In this document: piece after piece, positions 18,302-29,842 of the stretch
Position numbering within the stretch: position 1 is the stretch's first letter
Layout of the letters: the number at the start of each line of letters is the position of its first letter
Assembly (NCBI RefSeq): GCF_010548245.1
Contig: NZ_JAAGLR010000459.1
Coordinates: 1 to 32,342, forward strand
DNA from: Streptomyces sp. SID11385
GTDB lineage: Bacteria > Actinomycetota > Actinomycetes > Streptomycetales > Streptomycetaceae
DNA: 32,342 bases
Direction of reading: 5' to 3'
Position numbers and translations under genes: made by a program
The notes under the pieces: generated by a model
Told to the model about the DNA's origin: nothing
The model's input: the letters and a program-made list of their open reading frames with translations, nothing else
Databases searched by the model: none

Positions 18302-20068
18302 TCAGCGCTGCTGTTTGCCGCCCGCCTCCACGATCGCGTTGTTGATGACCTCGTGGATCTGGGCCGGGTCGTCGACCTTGAAGCCGGAGCCCCCGGTGGC
18401 CGAGCCGATCGCCTTCACGTCGTCCCCGACCGCCTCGGGGCCGACGGCGATGCCCACGACGGGGAGCGGGTGGGCGGGGTCGGTGAGTTCCCTGAGCTTG
18501 GTGAGGAGGCCACCGCGGGTGAGCGAGCCGGGGTCCTCGTTGGTGCCGTCCGTGAGCAGGACGACCGCGTTGAACTTGTCCGGCGCGTAGTTCTCGCTCG
18601 CCTGCCGGTACGCGGCGAGCGTCGTGTCGTAGAGCCCCGTCGCGCCGCCGGCCTGCGGCTGGAGCGAGCCGAAGGCGGCGGTGAGCTTGTCGCGTTGGGT
18701 GGCGCCCTCGCCCTTGCGGGCGCCGAGCCGGTCGGTGGGGACCAGTTCGCGGTAGTCGCGATTCCCGTCGAGCCGGGTCGAGAACTCCCACAGACCGATG
18801 TCGTCGGCGGGCGTGAACTGGGCGAGGGCCTGGAGGAGCGACGCCTTGGTCACGTCCATCCTGCTCTGCCCCCGCCCTGGCACCGGCTCGGCCATCGAGG
18901 GCGAGGCGTCCACCACGACGAGCAGCCGCGCGCTCTGCACGGTGATGGTCCACATCCCGCGCGTCTCCTGGAGGGCCTTCGCCGAGGGCGGCTCGGCCGT
19001 CGGCGCGGTGTACGGCTGCGGCTCGCGGGCCCCGGCCGCCTCGGCGACCCCCTGATCGGCCTTCCCGTCCTCCGGCCGGAAGCCGGCCGCGCGCAGCAGG
19101 CGTTGCCCCCGGCTCTCCTTGAGAAAGGTCATGAAGCGGACGGCGGCCCGGCTCTGTTCCGTGCTCAGCTCGGTGTTGTCCGGGACGACGTAGGGGTAGT
19201 CGAGGGCGGGGGAACCGCCCTCGGGGTAGAAGAGGTCGAGAGCGCCGTCGCTTTCCTCGTTGCGGGTGTACGCGCGCTGCTCCGTGAGGATCAGGGCGTC
19301 GTTGCGCTTCGGATTGCCCGACTCGGCGCCGGAGTCGTCGCGGGCGAGCGTGTCGAGCAACTGCGAATCGCTGTCGACGGTGCGTTCGGCGAGGATCTTC
19401 GCCGCGGCGGCCACCTGCGCGCTGCCGCCCTTGGCCTTCCCGGCCTGGCCGGCGACTTCGGTGAGGGCGAGGAGACCGGTGGCGCTGCGGGCGGGGTCGG
19501 CGCTGCCGAGCCGCAGGGAGTCCCCTTGCGAACCGGCGGCGGCGAGCTGCGCCCACGAGTACGTCTTCTTCGGCCAGCCCAGGCTCTTCGCGGCCTTCCC
19601 GGTCATCCCGACGGCGACGGGGGTCGAGGCGATGGCGCCGGTCGGCGAGACCCGTGAGGAGTTGCCGCCCGAGTTCGCCTGGTCGACCCACATGCTCGCG
19701 TCGGGCACCCAGGCCTGGAAACCGGGGTCCTTGCCGTCCCTGAGACGCTCGGCGACCTTCGAGGAGTCCTCGGCGGCCACCTGGACGTCCAGGCAGTTCC
19801 CGTCCGAGGTGACCTTGTGCTCCTTGGCGTAGTGGGCCGCCTCCCGCAGCGCGGGGGCGATGTCGGGGGAGGCGCTGACCTTCAGGTCTACCGCGTCGTC
19901 CGCGCAGTTCCCCACGAGGGGTATCAGGCCGCTCCGTACCGCGATGCCCGTTCCGGCGACGACCGCCACGACGAGGACCGTGGCCAGTGCGACCGTTCTG
20001 CCCCGGCCGCGGCTCCTCGGTCTGCTGCGGGTGCCGTACTCCTCCTCGGCCGCCTTGTGACGTCCCAT
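18302..20068 (-). CDS. Membrane-anchored substrate-binding plus von Willebrand factor A domain protein
   Basis: A 588-residue exported protein. A basic cytoplasmic start (1-24) leads into a transmembrane/signal-anchor helix (about 25-46). Residues about 55-345 resemble a periplasmic substrate-binding fold of the extracellular solute-binding type (VSASPDIAPALREAA, AWVPDASMWVDQA, the ALILTEQRAYTR and YPYVVPDN segments). Residues about 375-575 form a VWA domain with a complete metal site: D-x-S-x-S in VVDASPSM, the Thr in GGATGLYDT and the Asp in LLTDGTNED. Such fusions occur in Streptomyces and may bind a ligand or protein partner outside the cell; the role is unknown. ATG 20068 has a GAAGGG site upstream. 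It is divergent from the CPBP gene. Confidence 0.87.
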   Translation of the reverse strand: MGRHKAAEEEYGTRSRPRSRGRGRTVALATVLVVAVVAGTGIAVRSGLIPLVGNCADDAVDLKVSASPDIAPALREAAHYAKEHKVTSDGNCLDVQVAAEDSSKVAERLRDGKDPGFQAWVPDASMWVDQANSGGNSSRVSPTGAIASTPVAVGMTGKAAKSLGWPKKTYSWAQLAAAGSQGDSLRLGSADPARSATGLLALTEVAGQAGKAKGGSAQVAAAAKILAERTVDSDSQLLDTLARDDSGAESGNPKRNDALILTEQRAYTRNEESDGALDLFYPEGGSPALDYPYVVPDNTELSTEQSRAAVRFMTFLKESRGQRLLRAAGFRPEDGKADQGVAEAAGAREPQPYTAPTAEPPSAKALQETRGMWTITVQSARLLVVVDASPSMAEPVPGRGQSRMDVTKASLLQALAQFTPADDIGLWEFSTRLDGNRDYRELVPTDRLGARKGEGATQRDKLTAAFGSLQPQAGGATGLYDTTLAAYRQASENYAPDKFNAVVLLTDGTNEDPGSLTRGGLLTKLRELTDPAHPLPVVGIAVGPEAVGDDVKAIGSATGGSGFKVDDPAQIHEVINNAIVEAGGKQQR

Positions 20069-20392
20069 ACCGGTGGTGCCCTTCTTTCCTTCTCGCTCTC
20101 AGGCGCGGCGGCCGTGGCGGGCCCGCCGGCGCCACACGTGCTGTCTCCGTCGTGCGCGTGCTGACTCGTGCGGTGGAACGGGGGCGGTCGCCCGGCCGCG
20201 CGGGACCCCGTGATCCCACAGGGACTCGTGGTCCCCTGAAGGCGGCCCGGCGAGACGCCGGACGGGTTCGGGCGGCGGCGGGGGTGGAGCGCCGGCGCGA
20301 ACCCCGGATGTGCGTGCGAGCCCTGGGGCTCGGTCGGCACCCTAGCCGGGCGATGATGAGGATGAGGCAGGATCGGTCGACTGGAGGCAGCT
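20069..20392. other. Divergent intergenic region, VWA gene and CPBP gene
   Basis: A 324-base GC-rich region that must hold both promoters. No clear -35/-10 pair was found on either strand. A short inverted repeat GGGACC...GGTCCC (20201-20206/20230-20235) is visible; nothing else stands out. Confidence 0.4.
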
Positions 20393-21193
20393 GTGCCCGT
20401 TGAGGAGGGCCTGGTGGCCGGAACTTTTCCCGACGAAGGGTCCGCGAGACGAATTTTCCGTAACGAGACGCTGCTCGTCCTCGCGCTCTCGCTCGGCGCG
20501 AGTGGCGTTTCGGCGCTGATCAGCTTCATCGGCTCGGTGACCCGGCCCGGGGGTCTCAAGGACCAGGCGGCCACGATGAACGCCTCGGCCGCGCCCGGGC
20601 GTCCGTGGCTGGATCTGGCATGGCAGCTCTTCGGGATCGCGAGCGCCCTCGTCCCGGTGGCGCTCGTGCTGCACCTGCTGGCGCGGGAGCGGGCGGGTGG
20701 CCGGGACCTCGGCTTCGATCTGCGCAGGCCCTGGACCGACCTGGGGCGCGGCGCCGTGGTCGCGGCGGTGGTCGGCAGTGTGGGCATCGCCTTCTACCTG
20801 GGGGCGCGCGGCCTCGGCTTCAACCTCACGGTGGTGCCCGAGGCGCTGCCCGCCGTGTGGTGGAAGTACCCCGTGCTGGTGCTCTCGGCGGTGCAGAACG
20901 CCGTGCTCGAAGAGGTCATCGTCGTGGGCTATCTGCTGCGCAGGCTGGGGCAGTTGGGGTGGAGCCCGATGGCGGCCCTGCTCGCCAGTTCGGTGCTGCG
21001 CGGCTCGTACCACCTGTACCAGGGCATCGGCGGCTTCTTCGGGAACCTCGCGATGGGGGTGCTCTTCGTGCTCCTGTACCGCAGGTGGGGGCGGGTGGGG
21101 CCGCTCGTCGTGGCGCACTCCTTCCTGGACATCGGCGCCTTCGTCGGCTTCGCGCTGCTCGCGGGCCGGGTGGACTGGCTGCCGACGGGCTGA
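20393..21193 (+). CDS. CPBP-family intramembrane metalloprotease homologue
   Basis: A 266-residue polytopic membrane protein with about seven hydrophobic segments. The CPBP/Abi region (about 155-255) shows E173-E174 followed by VIVVG, H207 in SYHLYQG and H242-x3-D246 in AHSFLD. The usual first motif is EExxxR; here the Arg position is V178, so activity or membership of a variant subgroup is uncertain. CPBP proteins include CaaX prenyl proteases and bacteriocin self-immunity proteins. GTG 20393 has GGAGG at 20383-20387. It converges on argG and shares a terminator with it. Confidence 0.85.
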   Translation: MPVEEGLVAGTFPDEGSARRIFRNETLLVLALSLGASGVSALISFIGSVTRPGGLKDQAATMNASAAPGRPWLDLAWQLFGIASALVPVALVLHLLARERAGGRDLGFDLRRPWTDLGRGAVVAAVVGSVGIAFYLGARGLGFNLTVVPEALPAVWWKYPVLVLSAVQNAVLEEVIVVGYLLRRLGQLGWSPMAALLASSVLRGSYHLYQGIGGFFGNLAMGVLFVLLYRRWGRVGPLVVAHSFLDIGAFVGFALLAGRVDWLPTG

Positions 21194-21235
21194 TGGGCGG
21201 CGACGCCGCGATACGGGGGCGGGCGCGGCGTACGC

Positions 21236-21272
21236 GGAGGGGCCCGGCGCGCGTGGCGCGCCGGGCCCCTCC
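21236..21272. terminator. Bidirectional terminator between the CPBP gene and argG
   Basis: A perfect 17-bp inverted repeat (21236-21252 and 21256-21272) with loop GTG lies between two convergent genes. Confidence 0.85.
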
Positions 21273-21306
21273 GTACTCCCGTGCCCATGACGGGCGTTCG
21301 GCCGAT

Positions 21307-22829
<1,523 letters not shown>

Positions 22830-22853
22830 ATCCTGCCCGGGGGGCGGCGGATG

Positions 22854-23087
22854 CTGGGGCTCTGCCCCAGGCCCCGCCGGGGAAAGACTCGGGGCTCCGC
22901 CCCGGACCCCGCTCCTCAAACGCCGGAGGGGCTGGGGTGGTGGACCCGCTCCTAAGGCGCCGGAGGGGCTGGGCTGGTGGGCCCCGCTCCTCAGTCGGCG
23001 GAGGGGTTGGGTTGGTGGGCCCCGCTCCTCAGTCGGCGGAGGGGTTGGGTTGGTGGGCCCCGCTCCTCAATCGGCGGAGGGGCTGGA
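22854..23087 (-). repeat. Streptomyces intergenic hairpin element with a 38-bp tandem array
   Basis: The region opens with two small hairpins (CTGGGGC-TCT-GCCCCAG at 22854-22870; GGGGC-TCC-GCCCC at 22891-22903). Then a unit of 37-38 bases beginning CCCCGCTCCT and containing CGGAGGGG recurs at 22907, 22944, 22982, 23020 and 23058 (last copy partial, to 23087). Units three and four are identical by eye. The single unit is a common intergenic element in Streptomyces; the tandem multiplication is less usual. It follows the stop of the UvrA-like gene and precedes the argG promoter, so it may end the uvrA-like transcript. Confidence 0.88.
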
Positions 23088-23095
23088 TTTCGGCC

Positions 23096-25477
<2,382 letters not shown>

Positions 25478-25592
25478 GCGGGAACTCCGTCCGTACGGGG
25501 CGGGGTGGCGCGAGGCCGGTCGTGCCGACCCTACGGGCGGGCACTGACAACGGGCCGGGCTTCCCGCGGACCCGGGCGGGACGGGGTCGCCG

Positions 25593-25619
25593 CGGCTGAG
25601 GGTGCCCGGATCTCAGCCG
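25593..25619 (-). terminator. Small stem-loop at the end of the phosphotransferase gene
   Basis: CGGCTGAG (25593-25600) and CTCAGCCG (25612-25619) form an 8-bp stem that includes the stop codon of the minus-strand phosphotransferase gene (25613-25615). It is a modest candidate terminator. Confidence 0.35.
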
Positions 25620-26515
25620 TGCGCGATCACGCGGCGGAGCGCGGCGCGCGCGGGCGGGCCCCAGGAGGTCTTGCCGCCCGGGCGGCCGTGTTCCCCGGCG
25701 TCCGCGACGTGGAGGGCGGCGACGGAGCGGGCCACCACCCAGCCGCGGGCACGCCGCAGGAGGGCGGGGTCGGGGGCGTAGGCGGCGAGGAAGGCGTCGA
25801 GCGCGCCTTCCGGAACGATGCTCCAGGCCCCCGCGAGGTCGCAGGCCGGATCGCCCGCGCACAGATCGCCGAAGTCGATCACGCCGCTGAGGGTGCCCCG
25901 CGCGGTGACGACGTTGGCGGGGTGCAGGTCGCCGTGGAGCCACAGCGCGGGCCCTGTCCAGCCGGGCGCGGCGAGCGCGTCCTGCCAGACGGCGCGTACG
26001 GCGTCGGGCTCCGCGAGGAGGCCCTTGCCGACCGCCTCGGCGAAGCCGTGCGGCAGTCCGTCGCCCTGCCCCGAGAGCGGGGCTCCGCGCCCGAAGTGGC
26101 CGGTGGGGGCGGACGGCGGGGCGGGACGGTGCAGGGCACGGAGGAAGGCGGCGAGCGCGGCGGCCGTGGCGGGACCGTCCGTCGCGGGCACGTGGTCGCC
26201 GGGCTCGCCGGGCACCCACGTGGTGATCATCCAGGCGCGGGGGAAGAGAGCCGAGGGCTTCCCGAGCGACCGCGGTCTCGGTACGGGCAGGGGCAGGCGC
26301 TCGGCGAGCGCGGGCAGCCACGCCAGCTCCTCGCGCAGCAACGCGTCGGCGCGCTCCGTCGCCCACGGCACGCGCACCGCCAGCTCGTCGCCGAGCCGCC
26401 ACACCTGGTAGTCCCAGCCGCGCGCGCCGGCCCCCAGCGGAAGCTCCGCGAGGTGCGGGAACTGCTCGCGCAGGAGCGCGCGGAGGAGGTCTGCGGTGAT
26501 CTCGGGCGGGTTCAT
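25613..26515 (-). CDS. Aminoglycoside phosphotransferase (APH) family protein
   Basis: A 300-residue kinase-fold protein. The N-lobe (about 10-100) contains GWDYQVWRLGDELAVRVP, a nucleotide-binding beta hairpin. The catalytic loop HGDLHPAN carries D196, and IDFGD supplies the metal-binding Asp. Family members phosphorylate antibiotics or small metabolites; the sequence gives no substrate, so aminoglycoside resistance should not be assumed. ATG 26515 has no purine-rich ribosome site (the upstream bases are pyrimidine runs), which makes the start uncertain. The SnoaL-like gene ends 67 bases upstream in the same direction and probably shares the transcript. Confidence 0.86.
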   Translation of the reverse strand: MNPPEITADLLRALLREQFPHLAELPLGAGARGWDYQVWRLGDELAVRVPWATERADALLREELAWLPALAERLPLPVPRPRSLGKPSALFPRAWMITTWVPGEPGDHVPATDGPATAAALAAFLRALHRPAPPSAPTGHFGRGAPLSGQGDGLPHGFAEAVGKGLLAEPDAVRAVWQDALAAPGWTGPALWLHGDLHPANVVTARGTLSGVIDFGDLCAGDPACDLAGAWSIVPEGALDAFLAAYAPDPALLRRARGWVVARSVAALHVADAGEHGRPGGKTSWGPPARAALRRVIAHG

Positions 26516-26582
26516 GGGGGGAAGGACGGGGCGGCGGGACGGAACGGTTCCGCCCCCTGCGTCCCCCCGCGTCCTCAGGCCC

Positions 26583-27011
26583 TCATGCTTTCCCGCCGGC
26601 GAGCCCCAGCCCGTCCATGTAGTCGCGTACGTGCGTGAGCAGCCCGTCGCGCACGCGCAGGACCAGCAGGCCGGGAACCGTGAACACGGCATCGGCCTTG
26701 TCGGGCAGCGTCGCCACGACGACGTGCTCGGCGACGAGCACCTCCGGATCGCCGGTGTCGTGGACCGAGACCCGCCGGACCTCCCGCACCCGCACCGGAC
26801 TGGCGCCCCAGGCCGCCGCGTACCCCGCGCGCACGGCCTCGCGCCCCTCGAAGCGCGTGGGGAAGCCTGGCGAGGTGAAGGGGAACTCGTGGACGGCGTC
26901 GGGGGCGTAGAGGTCGGCGAGAGCGTCCGCCGACTTGTCGAGCATGGCCTGGTAGTAGCGGGCCAGCACCTCGCGGGGGGTGCGGACGGCGGGGGTCTCG
27001 GACTGCGGCAC
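26583..27011 (-). CDS. SnoaL/NTF2-like fold protein
   Basis: A 142-residue protein with a SnoaL-like alpha+beta barrel: TPREVLARYYQAMLDKSADALADLYAPDAVHEFPF at about 10-44 is the typical helix pair, followed by RFEGREAVRAGYAAAWG and strands up to the C-terminal HVRDYMDGLGL. The fold serves as polyketide cyclase, isomerase or binding protein; the substrate is unknown. GTG 27011 is chosen for GAAGGGA eight bases upstream; the longer open frame to 27158 is low complexity. The 234 bases between this gene and the VOC gene hold no recognisable gene. Confidence 0.82.
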   Translation of the reverse strand: MPQSETPAVRTPREVLARYYQAMLDKSADALADLYAPDAVHEFPFTSPGFPTRFEGREAVRAGYAAAWGASPVRVREVRRVSVHDTGDPEVLVAEHVVVATLPDKADAVFTVPGLLVLRVRDGLLTHVRDYMDGLGLAGGKA

Positions 27012-27245
27012 GGAAGGGGTCCCTTCACTCGGGCGCCGGGGCGGCGAACACACGGTAAGTGCTCGGCGGTTGGCCCGTCCCGGCGAATACGCGGCGATGG
27101 ACTCCCTCGGCCCCGAGGCCATGCGCGTTCCGCGGTGTCCCGGTGGAGGCGAAGTCACCCACCGATCCCCGCGCCGGGCGGGCCGGCTCCTGCGGACGGC
27201 CTACGGCAACGGCGGCTGGGCCGGCGCCTGCCGCATCGTTGCCTC

Positions 27246-27614
27246 TCAGGCCCGCGGTGCCACGCGGATACGGTTCCCGTCGGGATCGGCCGCGAGGAAG
27301 GTCGGCCCGAACCCCAGGTCATGAGGCTCGCGCAGGATCGTGACGCCCTTGGCCCGCCACTGCCTGAAGAGGGCGTCGACCTCGTCGGGCCCACCGCCGT
27401 GGAGGGCCAGGCACACCTCACCGGTGCGCGGGACGTCCGGTGCCAGATTCTCGAACTGGCCGGACCACAGTGCGAGGTCGGCGCCCGGCCCGAGGTCGAA
27501 GGTGATGTATCCCGGAGTCTCGAACGAGGGGCTCATGCCGAGGAGGTCGCCGTAGAAACGGGCCGCGGCGGGAGCGTCGTTCACGTAGACGATGGACAGG
27601 ACGGATGTGGTCAT
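27246..27614 (-). CDS. VOC-superfamily (glyoxalase/bleomycin-resistance-like) protein
   Basis: A 122-residue protein with the two beta-alpha-beta-beta-beta modules of the VOC fold: VLSIVYVNDAPAAARFYGDLLGM at the N-terminus and LREPHDLGFGPTFLAADPDGNRIRV at the end, with a candidate metal Glu in GEVCLALHG. VOC proteins include glyoxalase I, dioxygenases and antibiotic-binding proteins; nothing fixes the substrate. ATG 27614 has AGAAGGA at proper distance. It is divergent from the WYL-domain regulator gene 93 bases away, and is the likely target of that regulator. Confidence 0.87.
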   Translation of the reverse strand: MTTSVLSIVYVNDAPAAARFYGDLLGMSPSFETPGYITFDLGPGADLALWSGQFENLAPDVPRTGEVCLALHGGGPDEVDALFRQWRAKGVTILREPHDLGFGPTFLAADPDGNRIRVAPRA

Positions 27615-27666
27615 GGTCGTTCCTTCTCGCAGGTCGTGGATACGCGTCCATCAGCCTGACCGGGAT

Positions 27667-27677
27667 ATGCGCCGCAT
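27667..27677. promoter_or_regulatory. Possible operator between the VOC and WYL genes
   Basis: ATGCG-C-CGCAT is a perfect 11-base palindrome near the middle of the 93-base divergent region. It is short, so chance is possible, but the location fits a regulator binding site. Confidence 0.3.
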
Positions 27678-27707
27678 CGTGTCGCGATTCCTGAAGAAAA
27701 TCGGGGT

Positions 27708-28673
27708 GTGACCCCAGACCGCTTCTTCTCCCTGATGCTGCTCCTCGCGTCGAGGGACGCCGTGACCACGCGGGAACTCGCCTCGGCGCTCGGGGTGTCC
27801 CTTCGCACCATCACCCGGGACCTGAACTGGCTCCGCGACGCCGGTCTGCCGGTGACCGTGCGACGGGGCCGTCTCGGAGGCGTGACCATGCTGCCCGGGT
27901 CCGGGCCCGACCTCACGCGACTCACACCGGACGAGCGTGATCATCTGTCGCTCACCGGGCTGGACGAGAAGCAACGCGCGGAGCTCGACGCCTCCGTCGA
28001 GAGCCGGCGGGCGCTCTCCAAGCTCGCCGCCGCACCGTCACGTCGAACTCCTGGACTCCTGCCGCTCACCGACGTGGTGCACGTGGACAGCCGTCCCTGG
28101 CTCCAGGCACATACGTCCGGCACCTCTCCGGCTTCGCTGATCGGCCCGGTGCGGCGAGGTCGTCGGCTACGGATCGGGTACGACAGCTCACGCGAGCCAC
28201 GCCCGTGCGAACTGGTCGTGGACCCCTACGGGTTGTTCGCCAAGGCCGGCATCTGGTACCTGGTCGCCGACTGTGCCCGAGGGCCACGGATGTACCGGCT
28301 CGAACGGATCACGGCGTGGAAGGAAGTCGACCAGCCGCGCCGAATCCGCGAGGGCCAGACCCTGGCCACCGTCGCCGCGGCGCTCATCGAGCAGTGGGAA
28401 CACCACCACGCGATAGAGGTCAGCGCCACCATCGACCAGAGCCAGATCGAGCGAGCGCGACGGATCTTCGGCCAACGACTCGTCCGGGACGACCACGCGC
28501 ACCCCGCGACCGGCCACAAGGTGACGATCCGCTTCCGGCGTCTGGAGGACGTGCGGGCGCTCCTGCCGTTCGGGAGCGCGGTCACGGTGCACGGCCCCAC
28601 CGAGGTCAGGGCTCACCTCAGCGACCTCGCCACCAGCCTTGCCGACCACTATGCGCCGTCACCGATGTCCTGA
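27708..28673 (+). CDS. YafY-type regulator with HTH and WYL domains
   Basis: A 321-residue transcriptional regulator. An HTH_11/DeoR-like helix-turn-helix occupies about 8-60 (TTRELASALGVSLRTITRDLNWLRDAGLPV). The WYL domain spans about 145-220 with PYGLFAKAGIWYLVADC, where the IWYLVA segment corresponds to the name-giving W-Y-L residues, and a C-terminal WCX extension follows. WYL domains bind ligands or nucleic-acid fragments; YafY-like regulators often control a neighbouring VOC gene. GTG 27708 is weakly supported (no strong ribosome site), but an earlier start is not evident. Divergent to the VOC gene. Confidence 0.88.
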   Translation: MTPDRFFSLMLLLASRDAVTTRELASALGVSLRTITRDLNWLRDAGLPVTVRRGRLGGVTMLPGSGPDLTRLTPDERDHLSLTGLDEKQRAELDASVESRRALSKLAAAPSRRTPGLLPLTDVVHVDSRPWLQAHTSGTSPASLIGPVRRGRRLRIGYDSSREPRPCELVVDPYGLFAKAGIWYLVADCARGPRMYRLERITAWKEVDQPRRIREGQTLATVAAALIEQWEHHHAIEVSATIDQSQIERARRIFGQRLVRDDHAHPATGHKVTIRFRRLEDVRALLPFGSAVTVHGPTEVRAHLSDLATSLADHYAPSPMS

Positions 28674-28738
28674 CCCGCGACAACCACCAGGCGCGATCAG
28701 CCGATCACGGGCAGACGGCCGTAGTGACTCGGCGGTGC

Positions 28739-28793
28739 TTGCGTTCGACTGTTCATCGATATATCGTTGAGACATCGCGAATGGATCGCGATG
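28739..28793 (+). promoter_or_regulatory. padR promoter with overlapping palindromes
   Basis: TTGCGT (28739-28744) and TATCGT (28762-28767) are 17 bases apart. The palindrome CGATATATCG (28757-28766) covers the -10, and a second inverted repeat CATCGCGA-N5-TCGCGATG (28773-28793) covers the predicted start. This layout is what an autorepressing PadR protein would use. Confidence 0.65.
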
Positions 28794-28842
28794 CGTCTCC
28801 GAAGGTCGGTGGCGTGGTCGATGAAGAGAAGGAGTGAGTGTC

Positions 28843-29628
28843 ATGCGTGGTTACGGACACGACTTCGAGAACGGCATGCAGGCCATGCGCGCGATGCGCG
28901 ACATGGGAGAGGCGCGCGGGCGCGGTCATCACGGTGGCGGTCGCGGGCACGGTGAGTACGAGGGGCGGCGGGCCGCTTTCGGGCCGTTCGGGCCCGGTCA
29001 CGGGGGCCGTGGTGGTCCCGGCGGCTTCGGCGGGTTCTTCGGCGGGCCCGGTGGGTTCGGCGGCCCCGGCGGTTTCGGGCCCGGTGGCCCGGGCGGGCCC
29101 GGCGGACGGCGGGGGAGGGCGCGACGCGGTGACGTGCGTGCCTCGATCCTCGCGCTCCTCAAGGACCGCCCGATGCACGGCTACGAGATGATCCAGGAGA
29201 TCGCCGAGCGCAGTGGCGGCGCCTGGAAGCCGAGCCCCGGTTCGGTCTACCCGACCCTCCAGCTCCTGGAGGACGAGGGCCTCATCGTCAGTCGCAGCGA
29301 GGGCGGCAAGAAGCTCTTCGCGCTCACCGACGACGGCCGCACCGCCGCCGAGGACGGACCCGAGGCCCCCTGGGAGGAGGCCGGCAAGGGCGTCGACTGG
29401 GAGGCTCTCGGTGAGATCCGCCAGGCCGGTTTCGGGCTCATGGAAGCCTTCGGGCAGGTCTGGAAGACCGGCAGCAAGGAGCAGCGCGACCGCGCCGTCG
29501 CCGTCCTGAACGAGACCCGCAAGCGCCTCTACCTCATCCTTGCCGAGGACGGGGAGCCGGAGGGCACGGGGAAGGATGCCGGCAGCGGCAAGGACGACGC
29601 CGCGGGCGAGCGTCCCTCCGGTGAGTGA
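28843..29628 (+). CDS. PadR-family transcriptional regulator with a Gly-rich N-terminus
   Basis: A 261-residue regulator. Residues about 24-92 are low complexity, with His/Gly/Arg-rich sequence followed by GGPGGFGG-type repeats. The PadR winged helix lies at about 95-170: RRGDVRASILALLKDRPMHGYEMIQEIAE, PSPGSVYPTLQLLEDEGLI and a wing ending in ALTDDGR. A helical C-terminal region (about 195-240) is for dimerisation, and the tail is acidic. PadR proteins repress detoxification or transporter genes and themselves. ATG 28843 is chosen for AAGGAG at 28829-28834; GTG 28834 is an alternative. Palindromes overlap the promoter. No neighbouring transporter is in the same direction immediately downstream; a Clp-N protein gene follows after a terminator. 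Confidence 0.9.
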   Translation: MRGYGHDFENGMQAMRAMRDMGEARGRGHHGGGRGHGEYEGRRAAFGPFGPGHGGRGGPGGFGGFFGGPGGFGGPGGFGPGGPGGPGGRRGRARRGDVRASILALLKDRPMHGYEMIQEIAERSGGAWKPSPGSVYPTLQLLEDEGLIVSRSEGGKKLFALTDDGRTAAEDGPEAPWEEAGKGVDWEALGEIRQAGFGLMEAFGQVWKTGSKEQRDRAVAVLNETRKRLYLILAEDGEPEGTGKDAGSGKDDAAGERPSGE

Positions 29629-29659
29629 GAGCCGGGGCCGCGGCCCCGGCGGACGACCC

Positions 29660-29703
29660 GGCGAAGGACCCCGTACGTGGGAGAGCGTCCGGGGTCCTTC
29701 GCC
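29660..29703 (+). terminator. Terminator after padR
   Basis: A perfect 14-bp stem (29660-29673 and 29690-29703) with a 16-base loop follows the padR stop by 31 bases. A perfect 20-bp palindrome (29631-29650) lies between the stop codon and this stem. Confidence 0.75.
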
Positions 29704-29842
29704 GTTCCCGTCTCCGCCGGGTGGGGGGGAGATCTCCTCCGCAAGGAGGAGGGAGCCGGTCAAAAGCCCCACCCTGCGCGGGAGGCGGGAACAGTCCCGT
29801 CCGCCGATGATCCGGCGGCGCCTCTGTGGTGAAGTGGAGGAC

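Noticed and set aside
22854..23087. CRISPR array
   Set aside because: The repeats are directly adjacent, with no unique spacers between them, and no cas gene is present.
27012..27245. Possible gene remnant between the SnoaL-like and VOC genes
   Set aside because: Open frames exist on the plus strand but have no ribosome site and no recognisable domain; nothing beyond ordinary intergenic DNA could be supported.
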